DNA of 64,000 bases from Linum tenue (taxonomy: Eukaryota > Streptophyta > Magnoliopsida > Malpighiales > Linaceae): assembly GCA_946122785.1 (NCBI GenBank), contig CAMGYJ010000011.1:25979007-26043006 (forward strand), in the 5' to 3' direction. The position numbers and the translations under genes are program-made. How positions within the stretch are numbered: the first letter of the stretch is position 1; each line of letters opens with the position of its first letter. The notes under the pieces were generated by a model, which saw only the letters and a program-made list of their open reading frames with translations, did no database searches and was not told the origin of the DNA. This document shows positions 45,901 to 57,407 of the stretch, one piece after another.

Positions 45901-47078
45901 GAGTTGTTAGCGAGTCTGTTTGTGCCAGCATCGGTTAACTTAATTCTGTCTATTCCTTTACCTATGCAGGCTTCTCCGGACAAACTCATCTGGCACTACT
46001 CTCCAACGGGAGAGTACACTGTCAAAACCGGGTATCATTTGCTCACAGACGAGCTGCTGGCTGCTCATCCGCCCGCTGTTTTGCCTTATGAGTGCAGGTT
46101 TTGGAAGCTGCTGTGGAGCCTTCCTCTCCCGCCTAAACTGAAATGCTTTTGGTGGAGAGTGGTTCGGGGCTTTCTTCCAGTGCGAGCGGTTCTTCAAATC
46201 AAAAGGCTGGTCACAGATTCTACATGCCCGGTTTGTGCGGATGGGGTCGAGACTATTTCCCATTCCTTTCTAACCTGTCGGGTGGCTGTTGAGCTTTGGA
46301 GTCTTGCTGGTTTAAGCTCCTTAAGAAGTAGACTAGAAGGTTTGTCCCCTGCCAATTGTTGGAATGAATTATTTTTTGCATGCCATTTATCCAAGTCTGA
46401 GATTGCTGATGTTGTGTTCCTTTGCTGGCGAGTGTGGAAATCGCGTTGTTGGGCAATTCACAAACACATTCAATACTTGGGAGGCCCCTTGTTTCGGCAA
46501 TTCCGTGCACAGGTGGAGGAGTGGCAGCATGCGTCTTCTCCGTTGATTTACACAGGTCAGGGAGTGGGCTGCCTAGCGCACGGCAGGGTCAGGAATCGGG
46601 ACCGGATCGCCTGACGGTGGCCGGGACGTGCCCTCCCAATGGGGTTCTTGTCCGATTTGATGGAGCTTGGAAGAAGGAGGTTGGTGGTGGAATAGGTTTT
46701 GCCGGATTCTCCAGCAGTGGGGAACTGCTATTCGCATTTGGCCGATTCTTTCCAGGTGTGTCTGAACCGTTTATAGCGGAATTGTTAGCTCTTCGAGACG
46801 CGATGAATTGGTGTGTCATGCATGGTTTTGTATCGGTCAATTTCTGTGGAGATTGTCTACCTTTGATTCGCAGGATTCGGATGAAGGATGTGGCTCATGG
46901 AACAGGGGGGGCGATCTTGGAGGAGGTCTGCTTAGCTGTGTCTTTATTTTCTTTCTTTGAATGTAATTTTACCCCGAGGATGTACAACAGGGCCGCCCAT
47001 TTAGTGGCTGCTAGTGCCCTTTCATCGACAGTTCGACTATTTGTCGACTGTCGCGTGTGGTTATCCAGTGTCCTGTAA
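42968..47078 (+). pseudogene. LINE ORF2: endonuclease, reverse transcriptase, RNase H (broken)
   Basis: Starts MSFMVWNCRGMGSP. Endonuclease residues are visible: Asn in WNCRG, Glu in LSETK, Asp/Asn in VVGDFNCLL, and SDHRMLL. A frameshift lies near 43200-43240; in-frame TGA stops are at 43528-43530 (after NRRA) and 44080-44082 (after FNRL). Reverse transcriptase (44128-46614) has GFVRGRLITDNI, LKLDMEKAYDRVEW, GLRQGDPLSPLLY and the active site HLLFADDTYLF. The zinc-binding region has CPVCADGVETISHSFLTC. Another frame change near 46600 separates an RNase H domain (VRFDGAWKKEVGGGIGFAG.., MYNRAAHLVA) that ends at TAA 47078. Order and motifs are those of plant L1 elements that have acquired RNase H. 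Confidence 0.88.
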
Positions 47079-47128
47079 TATCTATAACATTCCCTATCTA
47101 TGACAAAAAAAAAAAAAGGTAGTGTTGG

Positions 47129-48087
47129 AGGAAAGTCCTTAATAGAGGGCATTGTTCGTTAAGTGTTAAGTTGGCAAGTGTTTAACTCCCTAGGACCTCC
47201 CTCGAAAAAAAAAAGAAATGGAAAGTAGAAAAAAGGAACGTAAATGGTAATAAAACGGGGTAAATAAAAGTAGAGAGTTGCCACAAAAGTCTAAGTGTAT
47301 GCTCTAGAAAAGGTTTCTTAGCGCTCAAGTCATTGAAACACCTAAGTATTTGTTAACCTCCTTCACTATTATGATTGAGATGTGGATAGCAAGAATAGAC
47401 CGAGCAAGTGTGCTTGAATGTAGTTCGTGGTTGGTAATGGTTTGGAAGAAGGGAAGAGCGGTTTTTGGCTGTTGCTAGTGGCCTTGATTGTAGGAAAGGT
47501 TCTAGTGAAACCATGGAACCTTTGCTTTTAGGATGAAGATGTAGGACCTCATGCTATGTTTGCCGCCACCCAAAAGAACTTTTCCCCATGTCCAAGACAA
47601 TTGCTAGTCATTTGAACCCGTTTAAGACCTCCAGACAAGCTAGTGATGACAACCATCCCGTGAACTCTAGCATTTAGAGGTTGCCGCCGTGGTGAAGAGA
47701 CGATAGGGCTGAGCATTGATGGTTGTGCACATCTATTTGCACCAAATGGTTTGCATGTCATATCTTACCCCGGTGATGACCTATGTTGCTCATTCGTTTG
47801 TGCGTTGGACTTGAACTCTATGCACGATTAGTTGTGGTTGGTGAATAGTCTTGTCGAGACTTGTGTTGGTTGGTGAATAGGGTGAGAACTTTTTATTTGC
47901 ACTCTTTTGATGCATTTGAATGTCGTTTGTGGTGGATGCTGGTATTACTTGTATCAGTTCATGTGTTGATGCCCAATAACCATTGAAATTCACCGCTTTG
48001 ACCCCTTTGATTTGTCCCCAAGTTATCTTGTTAGGTTGATGTATCACCTTGTTTGGAAATGGTTTGCTTGGGGACAAGCAAACATGT
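47129..48087 (+). other. 3' noncoding block of element G after the LINE
   Basis: Matches the corresponding block of A and B (..GACAACCATCCCGTGAACTC at about 47646, conserved in A at about 27090) with no coding capacity. Confidence 0.75.
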
Positions 48088-48100
48088 AAGTGTGGGGGAG
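48088..48100 (+). other. Polypurine tract of element G
   Basis: AAGTGTGGGGGAG directly before the LTR start TGATTCGAGTC. Confidence 0.85.
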
Positions 48101-49630
48101 TGATTCGAGTCTAATTGTACACATTTTATCCACGTTTTCCTTAGACGTTTGATGCATTTGTACTCCGTGAGGTGTGGTTTTACGCAAGGTTGCACTTTGT
48201 TTTAGTATCTTTCAGATCCAAGCAGGTGAAACTAACCCCGGAATCGAAAGTGGGACGAAAAGGAGCGAAAATGAGTCAAAGGGTGGAAGCAGTTGAGGAT
48301 CGCGACGGATGATGGTCTTATAGACAGTGTACAGGGCACCCCGACCGTGAAGCGCTGAAGTTCCAGAAGCAAATTGTTCACCTCACTGGAGTCCAACCAG
48401 TTCACAGTCGTAAGATCGTTACCCAAAGCCCAGACCATGAAGTGCCAAAAAGTCCAGAAGCAAAATGCACACCTCACTAGATCCCAGTCAGTCACGGTCG
48501 TAAGACTGTGAACTCAAGCCCCAAACCGTTAACAGACTAAGTGAAAACGGTGCGGATTTGCTCGACATCACGGTCCAGGAAGGATGTTCACAGTCGTGAA
48601 CTAAGACCGTGAACTGCCCTCGACCTGGGTATAAAAGGAGGGTTGAGCTGAAAGAAGAGAGGGGGAGACCTAGTGTGAGAAAATTATTTTTCTTCTTCAT
48701 CTTTCTAGAGAGAGAAATTGACGAACCAAAGAAGAGAAGAGGTTAGGGTTTCAACTCCAAGAAAAGTTTTGAGAATTTCTTCCCCAAAGGAGGATCTCTA
48801 CACCACAAGGAGCAAGGCTAGCATCTCCAAGATGGTTTTCATTCTTCTCCCTTGTGTTTCCTCCTTGCCTTACAAGGAGTAGTTTCTCTTTTCACTTGGG
48901 TGTGTGTAAACCCTAGCTACAATGATGTGAATGATTGTATGGATTGAAGGATTAGTGTCTGGGTGTGTTTTAATGCAAAGTTATGAGGTATTTTCATGAA
49001 GATTTATTGAGTTTGTGCATTTCAACGTCTTATGCCATTTTAACCTAGGTAGAGGGCTATCTCCTTTGATTAGAGGTTTATAAAAGTTGGATTTCCTTGC
49101 GCAATCTTTGTCTCCTACTTAGGTTAAATTAATGTGAACCTCTTAATTCATATTAGCACCTTGGGTTGGTTGTAATTAGGTCGTCCGAACTCCGATTTGA
49201 GGGTGAAGTCTATGCAACCCTTGGTTGGTAGGTCAAGTGAGCTACTTTGGTAGCTTGAATCGTATTCCCTTGGCCTATTGACCGAAAGAGTGGCATTTGG
49301 TCACTAGTTGCACTTCCCTACGGCTTACACCCGCTTATCCCACACCTATGAATTCGAACCGACAAGTTATCATTGTTAGCTTGGGGGAGAAACACCCAGG
49401 TGAAGCCTTCTCAATTAGTGTCCAATCCATTTACTTTTCCAAAAGTTTTAGTTATATATCGTTGTTTTCACCAAAAACCAATTACTAGATGATATTTCAA
49501 ATAATCGAAGTAGGGGTACATGGTCCGGCCTAGGTTGATATTGAAACATACTTGCCCTATATTGCACCCGGTTAAGGTTTATACTTGGGCCTTAATTGGG
49601 ATTTTTATTGTGATATTCAGAACGAGTCTA
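48101..49630 (+). repeat. 3' LTR of element G
   Basis: Begins TGATTCGAGTCTAATTGTAC and ends at about ..GAACGAGTCTA. Same layout as the A and B LTRs but diverged: its palindrome array (about 48300-48615) is degraded, with GTTCACAGTCGTGAAC-like forms. A consensus TATAAAAGG (48630-48638) follows the array. No partner LTR is in the window. Confidence 0.82.
48630..48638 (+). promoter_or_regulatory. TATAAAAGG box of the G LTR
   Basis: The best TATA box among the LTRs here. It lies about 20 bases after CCGTGAACTGCC, the last half site of the palindrome array, and upstream of the purine-rich leader. Confidence 0.6.
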
Positions 49631-49631
49631 A

Positions 49632-50280
49632 GATACTATAATACCCTCTAACGGATAAACCCTAGGCTCCGATTCTCTAATCCCAAACTCGAAATTCAAT
49701 TTAATGGAAAATAATAATTGACCGTTGACATTGATCGAAACTCATCAAATTACATCTAACGACTAGATCACCTTGAGTATACCATACTCTTAGAGTATAT
49801 ATATGGTTCACGCTAGTGTACGTCAGGTGTACGCTTTCCTTATCGTACGCCCTTCGAGTTTTAAAAATTTAGACTAGGAATTAATCAAAGTTTGGGGCAT
49901 GATACTATATCCGGACCTCTAATGGGTGAAATCCATTCCCTAATTTTCTAACCCAAACCATATGATTCATTTAATCTTAAAATGAAAATCAATGGTTCAA
50001 ATTCATCAAAATATATCAAAGTACATATAACAAGTTTAACGCATGCATATAACGTATGTTATGTGTCTGCATTCACACTTGTTATATGTACTTTGATATA
50101 TTTCGATGAATCAGAACCGTCAGTTATTTTTATAGATTTAATGAATTTTATGGTTCGTGGTAGTGAATTATGGACTAAGGTTCACCCATTAGAGGTTAAT
50201 GTATAGTATCATATATGCCTCCAAACTCCTATTCATTCGTGGTCTAAATAGTAAAACTCAACAAGCGTATGGTAGTGTGA
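49632..50280. repeat. Foldback repeat: about 200-bp inverted arms plus an extra direct copy
   Basis: The left arm (about 49838-50035) and right arm (about 50079-50280) are inverted copies. The innermost 35 bp are close to perfect (ATATATCAAAGTACATATAA with its complement), and further out GATACTAT, CCTCTAATGGGTGAA and GAGTTTTA are shared. A third, more diverged copy in the direction of the left arm lies at about 49630-49765 (GATACTATAATACC..CTCTAACGG). The loop is about 43 bp. Confidence 0.75.
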
Positions 50281-51305
50281 ACACATGCATAAGAACAATA
50301 AACCACAATAAATCACAATAAGTCATAAGAACAATAAACCGACAAAGACAATCTGAATAATCAAACTGCAGAAAATGCGGGTTTCTATCAGTTGATTTGG
50401 GAGATTTTGAACTTCGCGGGGGAGGATATTTCTTGGTGAACAACGACGATGAAACACATGCTGAGTTACAGTTTCACAAAATCGATGGAGCTCAGCTACA
50501 TTTAAGGCAACTGGAAAGACAGTAGGGATAAGATGTGGGGGTTTTTGATGAGGAACAAGTATCGCTAAACGAGATGTGGGATATATGGTGACTGGTGAGG
50601 GGTTGTGTGGACAAGGGAAGCTTTTGATTAAAAAAGGAGGGTAGATATTTAGAGTAATAAGTACATGTATTTTGTTTCTGTATTTAGTTATATTTGTTCT
50701 TTACTTTGGTCATTGAAGTTGGCTATTCCTTTTTTAATGTTTATGTATCTTGTGAATTTGATTTTTTCTATAAGGTATGACAATATTTATTAAAAAAAAT
50801 TTAATTAAAATATTTTTTGTAAACAGATACTCTCACTCCTGCTCGTTGAATCATAACGTAATTTGTCACTAAATTATCCCTACTAGACCTTTTTCTATTT
50901 TCATACTTTTTGTTCTCTTTTCTTATACCATTTTTGGACTTCTCAAATTGTGAGTTACATTTTTTGGTTTATCTAAACTAGTTCAAAATTCAAAACAATT
51001 AAGGACCTTATCGATGATTGATTAACCAAAACATTATTAGACTCTTAACGGTTTTGATTTTGATTTTTCAGAATTTGGTTGATTTTGTTTTGATTGTTCA
51101 TACTTAATTTTTTTGGTTAGCCAAACCAAATCAAATTGACAGCCCTAATGCAATCACCGCATCCAGATGACTCTTTTATAAAGTTGTCCACTTAGTGGCA
51201 AAACTGAATATCGACTACATACAATCTACTGAGTGTGATTGAGGTTGATCTTGTAATTTAGTTCCCTTTGTTTATGCTTCTTGATATTAGGGATGACAAT
51301 CAAAC
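50281..51305. other. AT-rich intergenic sequence
   Basis: No gene recognised. 50265-50350 has short CAATAA/CACAATAA repeats. ATTGACAGCCCTAATGC near 51140 and TTAGGGATGACAATCAAAC near 51288 resemble ends of small hAT-type elements, but no complete element can be delimited. Confidence 0.45.
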
Positions 51306-51649
51306 TGATAGAAACTTATTTCTAGGGATCTATCGATCGGGTTGGGAAATTGGAAATTGATGGATATTTGGGAATTTAGCAGAGATTAGGGATAGATATT
51401 GAGAATTTAGAGAAGAACAGAAAGAATGACCGACGGTCTAGGTAGAGTAAAAGATGAGATTGAGAGAGGTAGGGTATAGGGAGAGATGATTTTCTTAATT
51501 GATTATTCATTGATTGAACAGATGAATAACAATGTACATATATAGGAAAAGAACGGGAAAACCCTAGCAATTAATCTACTACGACTAAAACACTAATTAT
51601 CCTAATATAATAATAATTATAGAAACCCAACCAAAATTGGTTTCTATCA
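51306..51649 (-). repeat. 3' LTR of element W, 344 bp
   Basis: Inverted ends TGATAGAAAC..GTTTCTATCA. On the minus strand it is preceded by a purine tract and contains TATATATGTACATTGTTATTC near the middle, a plausible polyadenylation/termination region. Much shorter than the Athila LTRs here, so a different Gypsy lineage. Confidence 0.8.
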
Positions 51650-51665
51650 CCCCCTCCCCCTTAAG
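51650..51665 (-). other. Polypurine tract of element W
   Basis: On the element strand ..TTAAGGGGGAGGGGG immediately before TGATAGAAAC, preceded by TTGAGTGCAAGGTTGC, a form common at the 3' end of plant Gypsy elements. Confidence 0.8.
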
Positions 51666-51712
51666 AGCAACCTTGCACTCAAGGTTGACCAAATAAAATA
51701 ATGCTACTAATC

Positions 51713-52240
51713 CTATCTATAAATGGATCCCAAAGGAGCACGATAGTCATGCCCTCCCTCTTCTCTATAGCTTGGGCGGCTGATGAACCCGCTTTCGTCG
51801 TGGCAACTTAATCGTCGTGCAGATGTCTTGATCGGCGAAGTGCGGCGATCTTCAGAGTGCTTTGGCGAAGGCCAGTACTCGTCATCGTCATACTCACGTT
51901 CATCTTCATAGAAGTCATTCCAACTCTGTTCCACGTGATACGCATGTCCTGGCTTTAACACTGTCGTCTCGCGACCATGATAGACACGATAATTAGGCTT
52001 CTTGGTTCGCCCTGTTGAATCGGGATCCAACCCATGTTGGTCCATTGGATCAAACCATTGTTGGTTTGGTTGGGAACATTTGCTCAAAGGGCTCGAGACA
52101 TAATCCATCGACCCATACTGCTTGCGAACTGGCCCATAATCTATCGGCCTAGAATTATGTGCCTTGCAGTTTAGTACGAGTATGGAATCCCCTTCATCTC
52201 GCTGCCCCTCGTTGAAGTCGACTGAAAACCCGTGGCCTGC
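51713..52240 (-). pseudogene. Coding remnant of W, function unrecognised
   Basis: Minus-strand frame of about 175 codons up to the Z border, highly hydrophilic with an acidic patch (YEDEREYDDDEYW) and no catalytic motif. Joining across Z, the upstream sequence is the gag-like piece at 63354, but the reading frame does not clearly carry through. It could be a composite gag remnant or a frame kept open by chance. Confidence 0.35.
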
Positions 52241-53597
52241 TGACACGCCTCTACCGTCACACTAGAAAGTGGCCAAGTGTAACCACCTACTAATGCGTAG
52301 TATAGCGGGTTCAGTTCTAAATGTCAACTCGGGTCCTAGGTGTGATGACTACTCAGTGAAAGTCTTATTATTTAGCGGTTCAAGTTTAGTGAAGGTTTAG
52401 CTAAACTAGCAAGCAAAAGTAGTGAAAGTTGTGTTCAAAGTTGAGAGAGGTCACCCAGATATGGTTCCCCCTAGACTGCAGTTAAGCCAGGTTGTAATTC
52501 ACCAAGTTCAAGTTCAATGATAGTTATACTGCGGGAGGTTCTTAAACAGTCTGTAGTCTTGACTAAAGGTCTCCAGACCATCTCAATCGGAGTCCCCAGC
52601 GGGCGACTAACCTCCACCGGAGTAAACAGATTGAGGCCCTAACGAACCAAACATCCTCTACCGAAGTAAATCCGGTATAGAATAGTGAATTGACTCCTCG
52701 ACTAAAGTCGTCAATTCACTACCTTCAATCAAGGGTGTGCTATCAACCTAGGCAGATATTCTCCTTCTAGGTCAAAGCAGAAATAACAGGAATTTGATCA
52801 GGATTCATGCCATTCAGGAAATCAAACCTCAATTGAATATAATCAACATCAATGAATTCGAACTTGGGTTCATACAATCAGACCTAACATACAAATCTAG
52901 GGTTCTTCATACCCAAGTGAATGAGAAAGTTTACTCCATAGAGAGAGAAGGGAAATCTAGCTCAGATGCGGAAACCATGATGTGAAGGATGGGATTCTGC
53001 TTCTGGAAATCAATCGGTACTTCTCCAAACTTAATCCGAGCTCCAATGGTGATGAAGATCGATCTAGGACGCTTGGAGAATCTGGTTGGTCACTCTCTCT
53101 CTCTCTCTCTAGGTATCAGCTTTCTATCTCTAAAACTCTGAATCCTTCAAAAATTGGTCTTCTTTCCCTTAAGAATCAGCAGGTCGAGATCCCCGGTCGG
53201 GTATTTCAGGTGCCCGGACTGGGATTTCAAAACGATGCGCAGCAGCTAGGGGGTAACTACCCGATCGAGGTCCAGAATACCTGATCGGGTATTTTAGCTC
53301 CCCAGCCGGGACCCCTTCGGCCTTTTTGGCGTCCAAAATCGGAATCCCCGGCCTCTCTTTGCATTTTACCCGGCCGGGTATTTTAACTCTTGACCGGGTA
53401 TTTTGCTCTTCTAGTGCCCTTCACTCCAGTGTCCTCCTTTTTTACCCGAAACTCGTTTCCTCGCCTTCACGTCAACACCAATTCCTGAAATATGACATAA
53501 ACACACAACCTAGCATGAAATCGGCTTAAAACAAGAGAATCGACTCTCAAACGACTCAAGAATGGAGGTATAAACATGTGCAATTAATGGTCTACTA
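52241..53597 (-). repeat. 3' LTR of element Z
   Basis: About 1357 bp, plus-strand borders TGACACGCCTCTACCG.. and ..GGTCTACTA. The palindrome array (about 53180-53410) has ACCCGG/CCGGGTATTTT-type half sites. CTCTCTCTCT runs at about 53093-53110. Confidence 0.88.
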
Positions 53598-53612
53598 AAT
53601 GCCCCCACACTT
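53598..53612 (-). other. Polypurine tract of element Z
   Basis: The plus strand AATGCCCCCACACTT reads AAGTGTGGGGGCATT on the element strand, next to the LTR. Confidence 0.75.
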
Positions 53613-54889
53613 AACCGTTTTCTTGTCCCCAAGCAAACCTAACTCAAACCAATGCAGCTCTCCATACCTCTATAGCAACAAACAACCCCGACCGTCGGTA
53701 GAGAATTTCCTAGATCATATAGCAACTTACGAGGTCAACTGGTCTTCTAAGACGTCCCCTATCTCTCTCAATGCGAGTGCTAGACTCAAGCCAGGATCAT
53801 GAGAAGCAGTGGAATTAAGACAGCCAGTTCATGGGTAAAGGGACTCACACCATTCAACAACCAAGGACTCATTGTACCGGGGTGCCCTTTCACTTCATTT
53901 CACCGTTGGAACCCCTTTTGCACTTTCATTTTACTTACTTTTTTCTTTTTCATTCACTGGCGGGGGTTCCAACTGCAGTCTTTTGTACGGTCGCCAGAGT
54001 ACTTCTTTTAACTCCTTTTCATCAAATCGTGTGGAGGGTCAATGAAATTAAGGGGGGCCGGAAGCTCTATCCGTGCCCTTAAAAACACATCCTCGAGTAG
54101 GCAAACCGTTCAACGGGTGAAAATTTTACTTGTACTAGAGACAGCTTAGCTTCACCTTGTAGGAGTTCCCCACTTAGGATCACTAAAATCTCTTCCAATA
54201 CCCAATTTTTGTGCAATGAACGGTGCTACACACGTTTGGCTTACCCCATATTTAAGATTTCAATTATTCCGACATGGAGGATCAATTTCTTTTCATTTCA
54301 CACATGAGCACCATGTTCGATACACGAGTCCACAACACAATTCAAAAGGAGTCACCAATACTACATGAATTCAACGGTCTTAATTCCACTAAGTCACAAG
54401 ATCAACCGGCAGAGCAGAGAGATAGATAGGAAAAATCTTATACTTCAACATCCTCCATAGTGCTACACTACCTCCCTAGGTTGCATATCACCATAAAGAC
54501 TGTCAATTCAAAGCATACTGAGAAGGCAATTTGCAAGGAAAACGTACTTGCAGCCCTCAAATCGGAATTTGGTCAGTGGACTAGGCTCCAAGCACACAAA
54601 CAGATCTACGCAGTCAGATAGAAACGAAGGATAAGGGGAACGTTGTTACCGGTATGAACGGACTACAGTGAGACTGGAAGGTGGACCAGTCGGAGTGAAA
54701 TGGACTGGAATGGGACCAGTCGGTGCTGAGGCACGGCTAAAGAAGACACAAGCACTCAAGCACAGATACGTTAGTTCAATTGTCAGCCTCATAGTACATC
54801 ATCCAAAAGAAAAGAAAACAAACCAAACAAAAGCCAGTTTGCACTCCGAACCAAAACAAAAGAAACACAAAACGCCCAACGAGTACAAC
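53613..54889 (-). other. 3' noncoding block of element Z
   Basis: No supported gene. Shorter and more diverged than the blocks of A, B, X and Y, but it keeps the CTTGTCCCCAAGCAAACC start next to the LTR and the GCCCTCAAATC..GGACTAGGCTCCAAGCAC segment (about 54553-54600). The internal polypurine tract is not visible. Confidence 0.6.
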
Positions 54890-56342
54890 CTACTCGAGCT
54901 GGCTGAAGTCGATCTGATCCATGAGGTCGTCATCCCCATCTGTCGGTGGTGGCGGGGGTAGTGAGTGGTCCCACCGGGTAGTCCAGTGGTGCACCTGTGG
55001 CAGGTGGCATGACTTGAGCAGGTGCTCCTGATACTCCATCATCCGGCGGTTACGATCCCGCTCCTGCTCGATTCGAGCACTGGTGACTCCCCGCTGATCC
55101 TCCATCCGTTCGAGGAACTTGTCCAAAATCGCCATCCGAGAGTGGTACTCGGCCTGGTGGGCCGAATACTGTTGGAAAAACTGGACCTGATGGTCCATGA
55201 GCTGTTGGTTCTGGACCCCGAGCTGCTGAAACTGGAGCCCCATCTGATGGAACTGCTCTGTGAAGAAGTCCATCGACGGACCAGAAGCCATTGATGGACC
55301 AGAAGGACCGGAGGAGGACTCGCCTCGCTCGGGTCTCCGTCGTGGCTGAAGATCCCCTGGGGGGAGAGCGGGGGCTTCGGCTCATCAGCATCCATCGCAC
55401 CACCATCATCGTCATCATCCTTGGCCTCATCCGCGCCGATGTAGTCCTCGTCCTCCTCGTCCTCATCATCATCTTCCTCATCCTCGTCGAGAGGCATGGA
55501 CAACCCATCCACCCAGGATCGTCTGCCATCGGAGGCCAGCAGCAGGGCGTTATGAAGCACCTCCCAGCTAAGAGGTGTGGAACCACCCAGTGTTGTGGCG
55601 TCAGTCAACCCATCAAAAGAGATCTCGAAATGGCGCGCCAGCTTCGTGATCAGGGGACCACAGAAGGAGTAGGTGGGTTTTCTGTGGCACCGAGCAAAGG
55701 TGGTGGCCACAACAGACCCCATGTGCAGCAGGTGGTAAGGGCGCCCCATCGATTACATGGCATACAACACTCGCTTCGGTATCTTGTGAGATCCGGTGGC
55801 GTTGGCGTGATCGATCGGGTGAGCAGAAGGTTGAGGATGTGCCACTACGGCCGAAGGGTGGAGACATAGGTCTAGCCGGCGCCGAAGGTGTCGAACTGGT
55901 AGGCGGGATGGGCGATGCTTTGGTAGAACACTTCCTGCAGCCAGTCCTTCGGGTGAGAGACCTCCTTCTCATGGTGGGAGAACGAGTGGTAATGGATTCT
56001 CAGTGCCTGGGCCAACCCGTCGATACTCAGCTCCCGCATATGGCCGCCGAGCCGAAAAGTCACCGCGGTGAGGGAGTCTCTAGCCTCCTTGGGGCGGTAC
56101 TGGAAGGTGAATTAGAACTCCCACACCAGCTCCGTGTAAGTGGAGTCCTCTATGCTCATGAGCGCTTGCCAGAGTGGGTGGCTGATGGCAGCGGCAATCT
56201 CATCCATGCAGTTGAGCTGCTGGAAAACGCCCCACACCATGTGTTGATGGCGGTGGAACACCCTGTTGATGACCCGGCGGTACTGGTCAGCGTACTCCGG
56301 GTGCAGGCACAGGTCCTGCATTAATGGGTGGTCGAGAGACAT
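54890..56342 (-). pseudogene. env-like gene of element Z (broken)
   Basis: Homologous to the env-like gene of B. It starts MSLDHPLMQDLCLHPEYAD at 56342. The first piece runs to 56112, then frame changes lead through the segment encoding MRELSIDGLAQALRIHYH (about 55872-56040) and MGRPYHLLHMGSVVATTFAR (55749). A later piece (55291-54890) is Gln-rich and coiled-coil-like (MGLQFQQLGVQNQQLMDHQ) and ends in an acidic tail DDDLMDQIDFSQLE with stop. An Asp/Glu-rich run lies near 55440-55495. Frameshifts make it non-functional. No membrane segment is obvious, so an envelope function is a family label only. Confidence 0.72.
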
Positions 56343-57407
56343 GATCCTGCAAAATCAACAAACCAAAGGTGGAGCCAAGAAAATACTCGTTAGGACCACA
56401 AGTATGGGTTCAACAGTTCCCCCACACTCTAAGGACACCTATGGTAAGCAATCACGCACAAACGGTCGATTTGCAAGCAAACAACCTCAATTTAAGCAGG
56501 ACTAATGTAGAACACGGCACATTCAAGCATAGGGACATCAAACATGCCATTTGCATTCCTAACCACGGCATCCCTCACCCTATTCTAATTCAAACATGCC
56601 AGACAATTCACAGTTCTCGTTCCCTACATCTATAGTAAAATTCTCTAGAAAAAGAGCAAATTGAGCAAGAAACACACCTGGAAACACAAGTAGGACCGTA
56701 GAGGGACGCGAGCAAAGGGTGAGGGACGCGAAAAACGCTCAGAAAACGGCCCGGGAGGGCTCGTTGCAAAACCCGCCAGAAAGTTGCCAAAAAACGGCGG
56801 CGCGGTGGCCAGCGGTCGCTCACGAGAGAGAGCGGGGAGGAAGAGAGAATAAAGAGAGAGGGAGTTCTGAAAAAAATGAGAGGAGAGAGAGGGAGGGAGG
56901 TCGGGGCCTCAAAAATACCCGGTCGGGTATTCCACAACGCAGCGTACCACATTGGAGGAAAAACCCGGCCTTGAAGCCAAAATACCCGGTCGGGTATTTT
57001 TGGGTCAAGGTCGGGCTTTTGCACTTGTCGCGCCCCTGGGCAGAATGGGTCCCGACCAAGAGGCCAAAATACCCGGTCGGGTATTTTGGGTCGAGGTCGG
57101 GTATTTCCCTTTTCTGCGTCCAAACTCAGAAGGGGTCTCGGTCGGGTATTTTGTGTCACGGCCGAGTATTTTCCCCTTTTCGGCCAAAAAGCAATTTTTC
57201 TCATCTCTTCGAACTCCCCTGCACAAAAACACCAAACCGAGGCATACCAGACGACCTAACTTCAGCACAGGCATGCAACTGACTCGAAGAGACGAAGACA
57301 ACACAAAACACAAGGAAAAAGGAAAAAAGGAAATGCAAACCGTGGTGGGGTTGCCTCCCCACAAGCGCTTCTTTACCGTCTTTTAGCTGGACGCCCATGG
57401 TGGATGC
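56343..57407 (-). other. Leader between the pol tail and env-like gene in Z, with palindrome array
   Basis: The post-pol GC-rich motif is at about 57345-57380. An array of ATACCCGG(T)CGGGTATTTT units lies at about 56910-57180 (for example 57068-57087), the same type as in the Z LTR. A C/T-rich leader follows (about 56820-56900, element strand), with CTTGTGTTTCCAGGTGTG near 56680 matching the leader of B. Open frames on either strand here are driven by the repeats. Confidence 0.6.

Larger units (their letters stand above)
41636..47117 (+). mobile_element. Full-length LINE (L1-type) with RNase H, inactivated
   Basis: Flanked by an identical 15-bp target duplication AAAAGGTAGTGTTGG (41621-41635 and 47114-47128, partly shared with the A-tail). 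Order: 5' leader with an A-run (41648-41665), ORF1 (41884-42971), ORF2 (42968-47078, endonuclease, reverse transcriptase, zinc-binding region, RNase H), short 3' end and A-tail (47105-47117). At least three frameshifts and two nonsense changes make it non-functional. The perfect duplication still argues for a fairly recent insertion. Confidence 0.9.
41600..49630 (+). mobile_element. Element G, 3' half of an Athila-like retrotransposon, carrying a LINE
   Basis: 41600-41635 and 47129-48100 together match the 3' noncoding block of element A (for example GGTTCTTGCTAGGAATGAAA at 41603 against about 26547), followed by polypurine tract and LTR. Everything upstream of this block is missing. The LINE at 41636-47117 splits it. 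Confidence 0.8.

Noticed and set aside
55291..55869. 192-codon plus-strand frame
   Set aside because: Antisense shadow of the env-like gene of Z; Leu/Ile/Val runs come from the Asp-rich coding sequence on the other strand.
56608..57282. 198- and 187-codon frames on opposite strands
   Set aside because: Both run through the ACCCGG palindrome array of Z and mirror each other, so neither is a credible gene.
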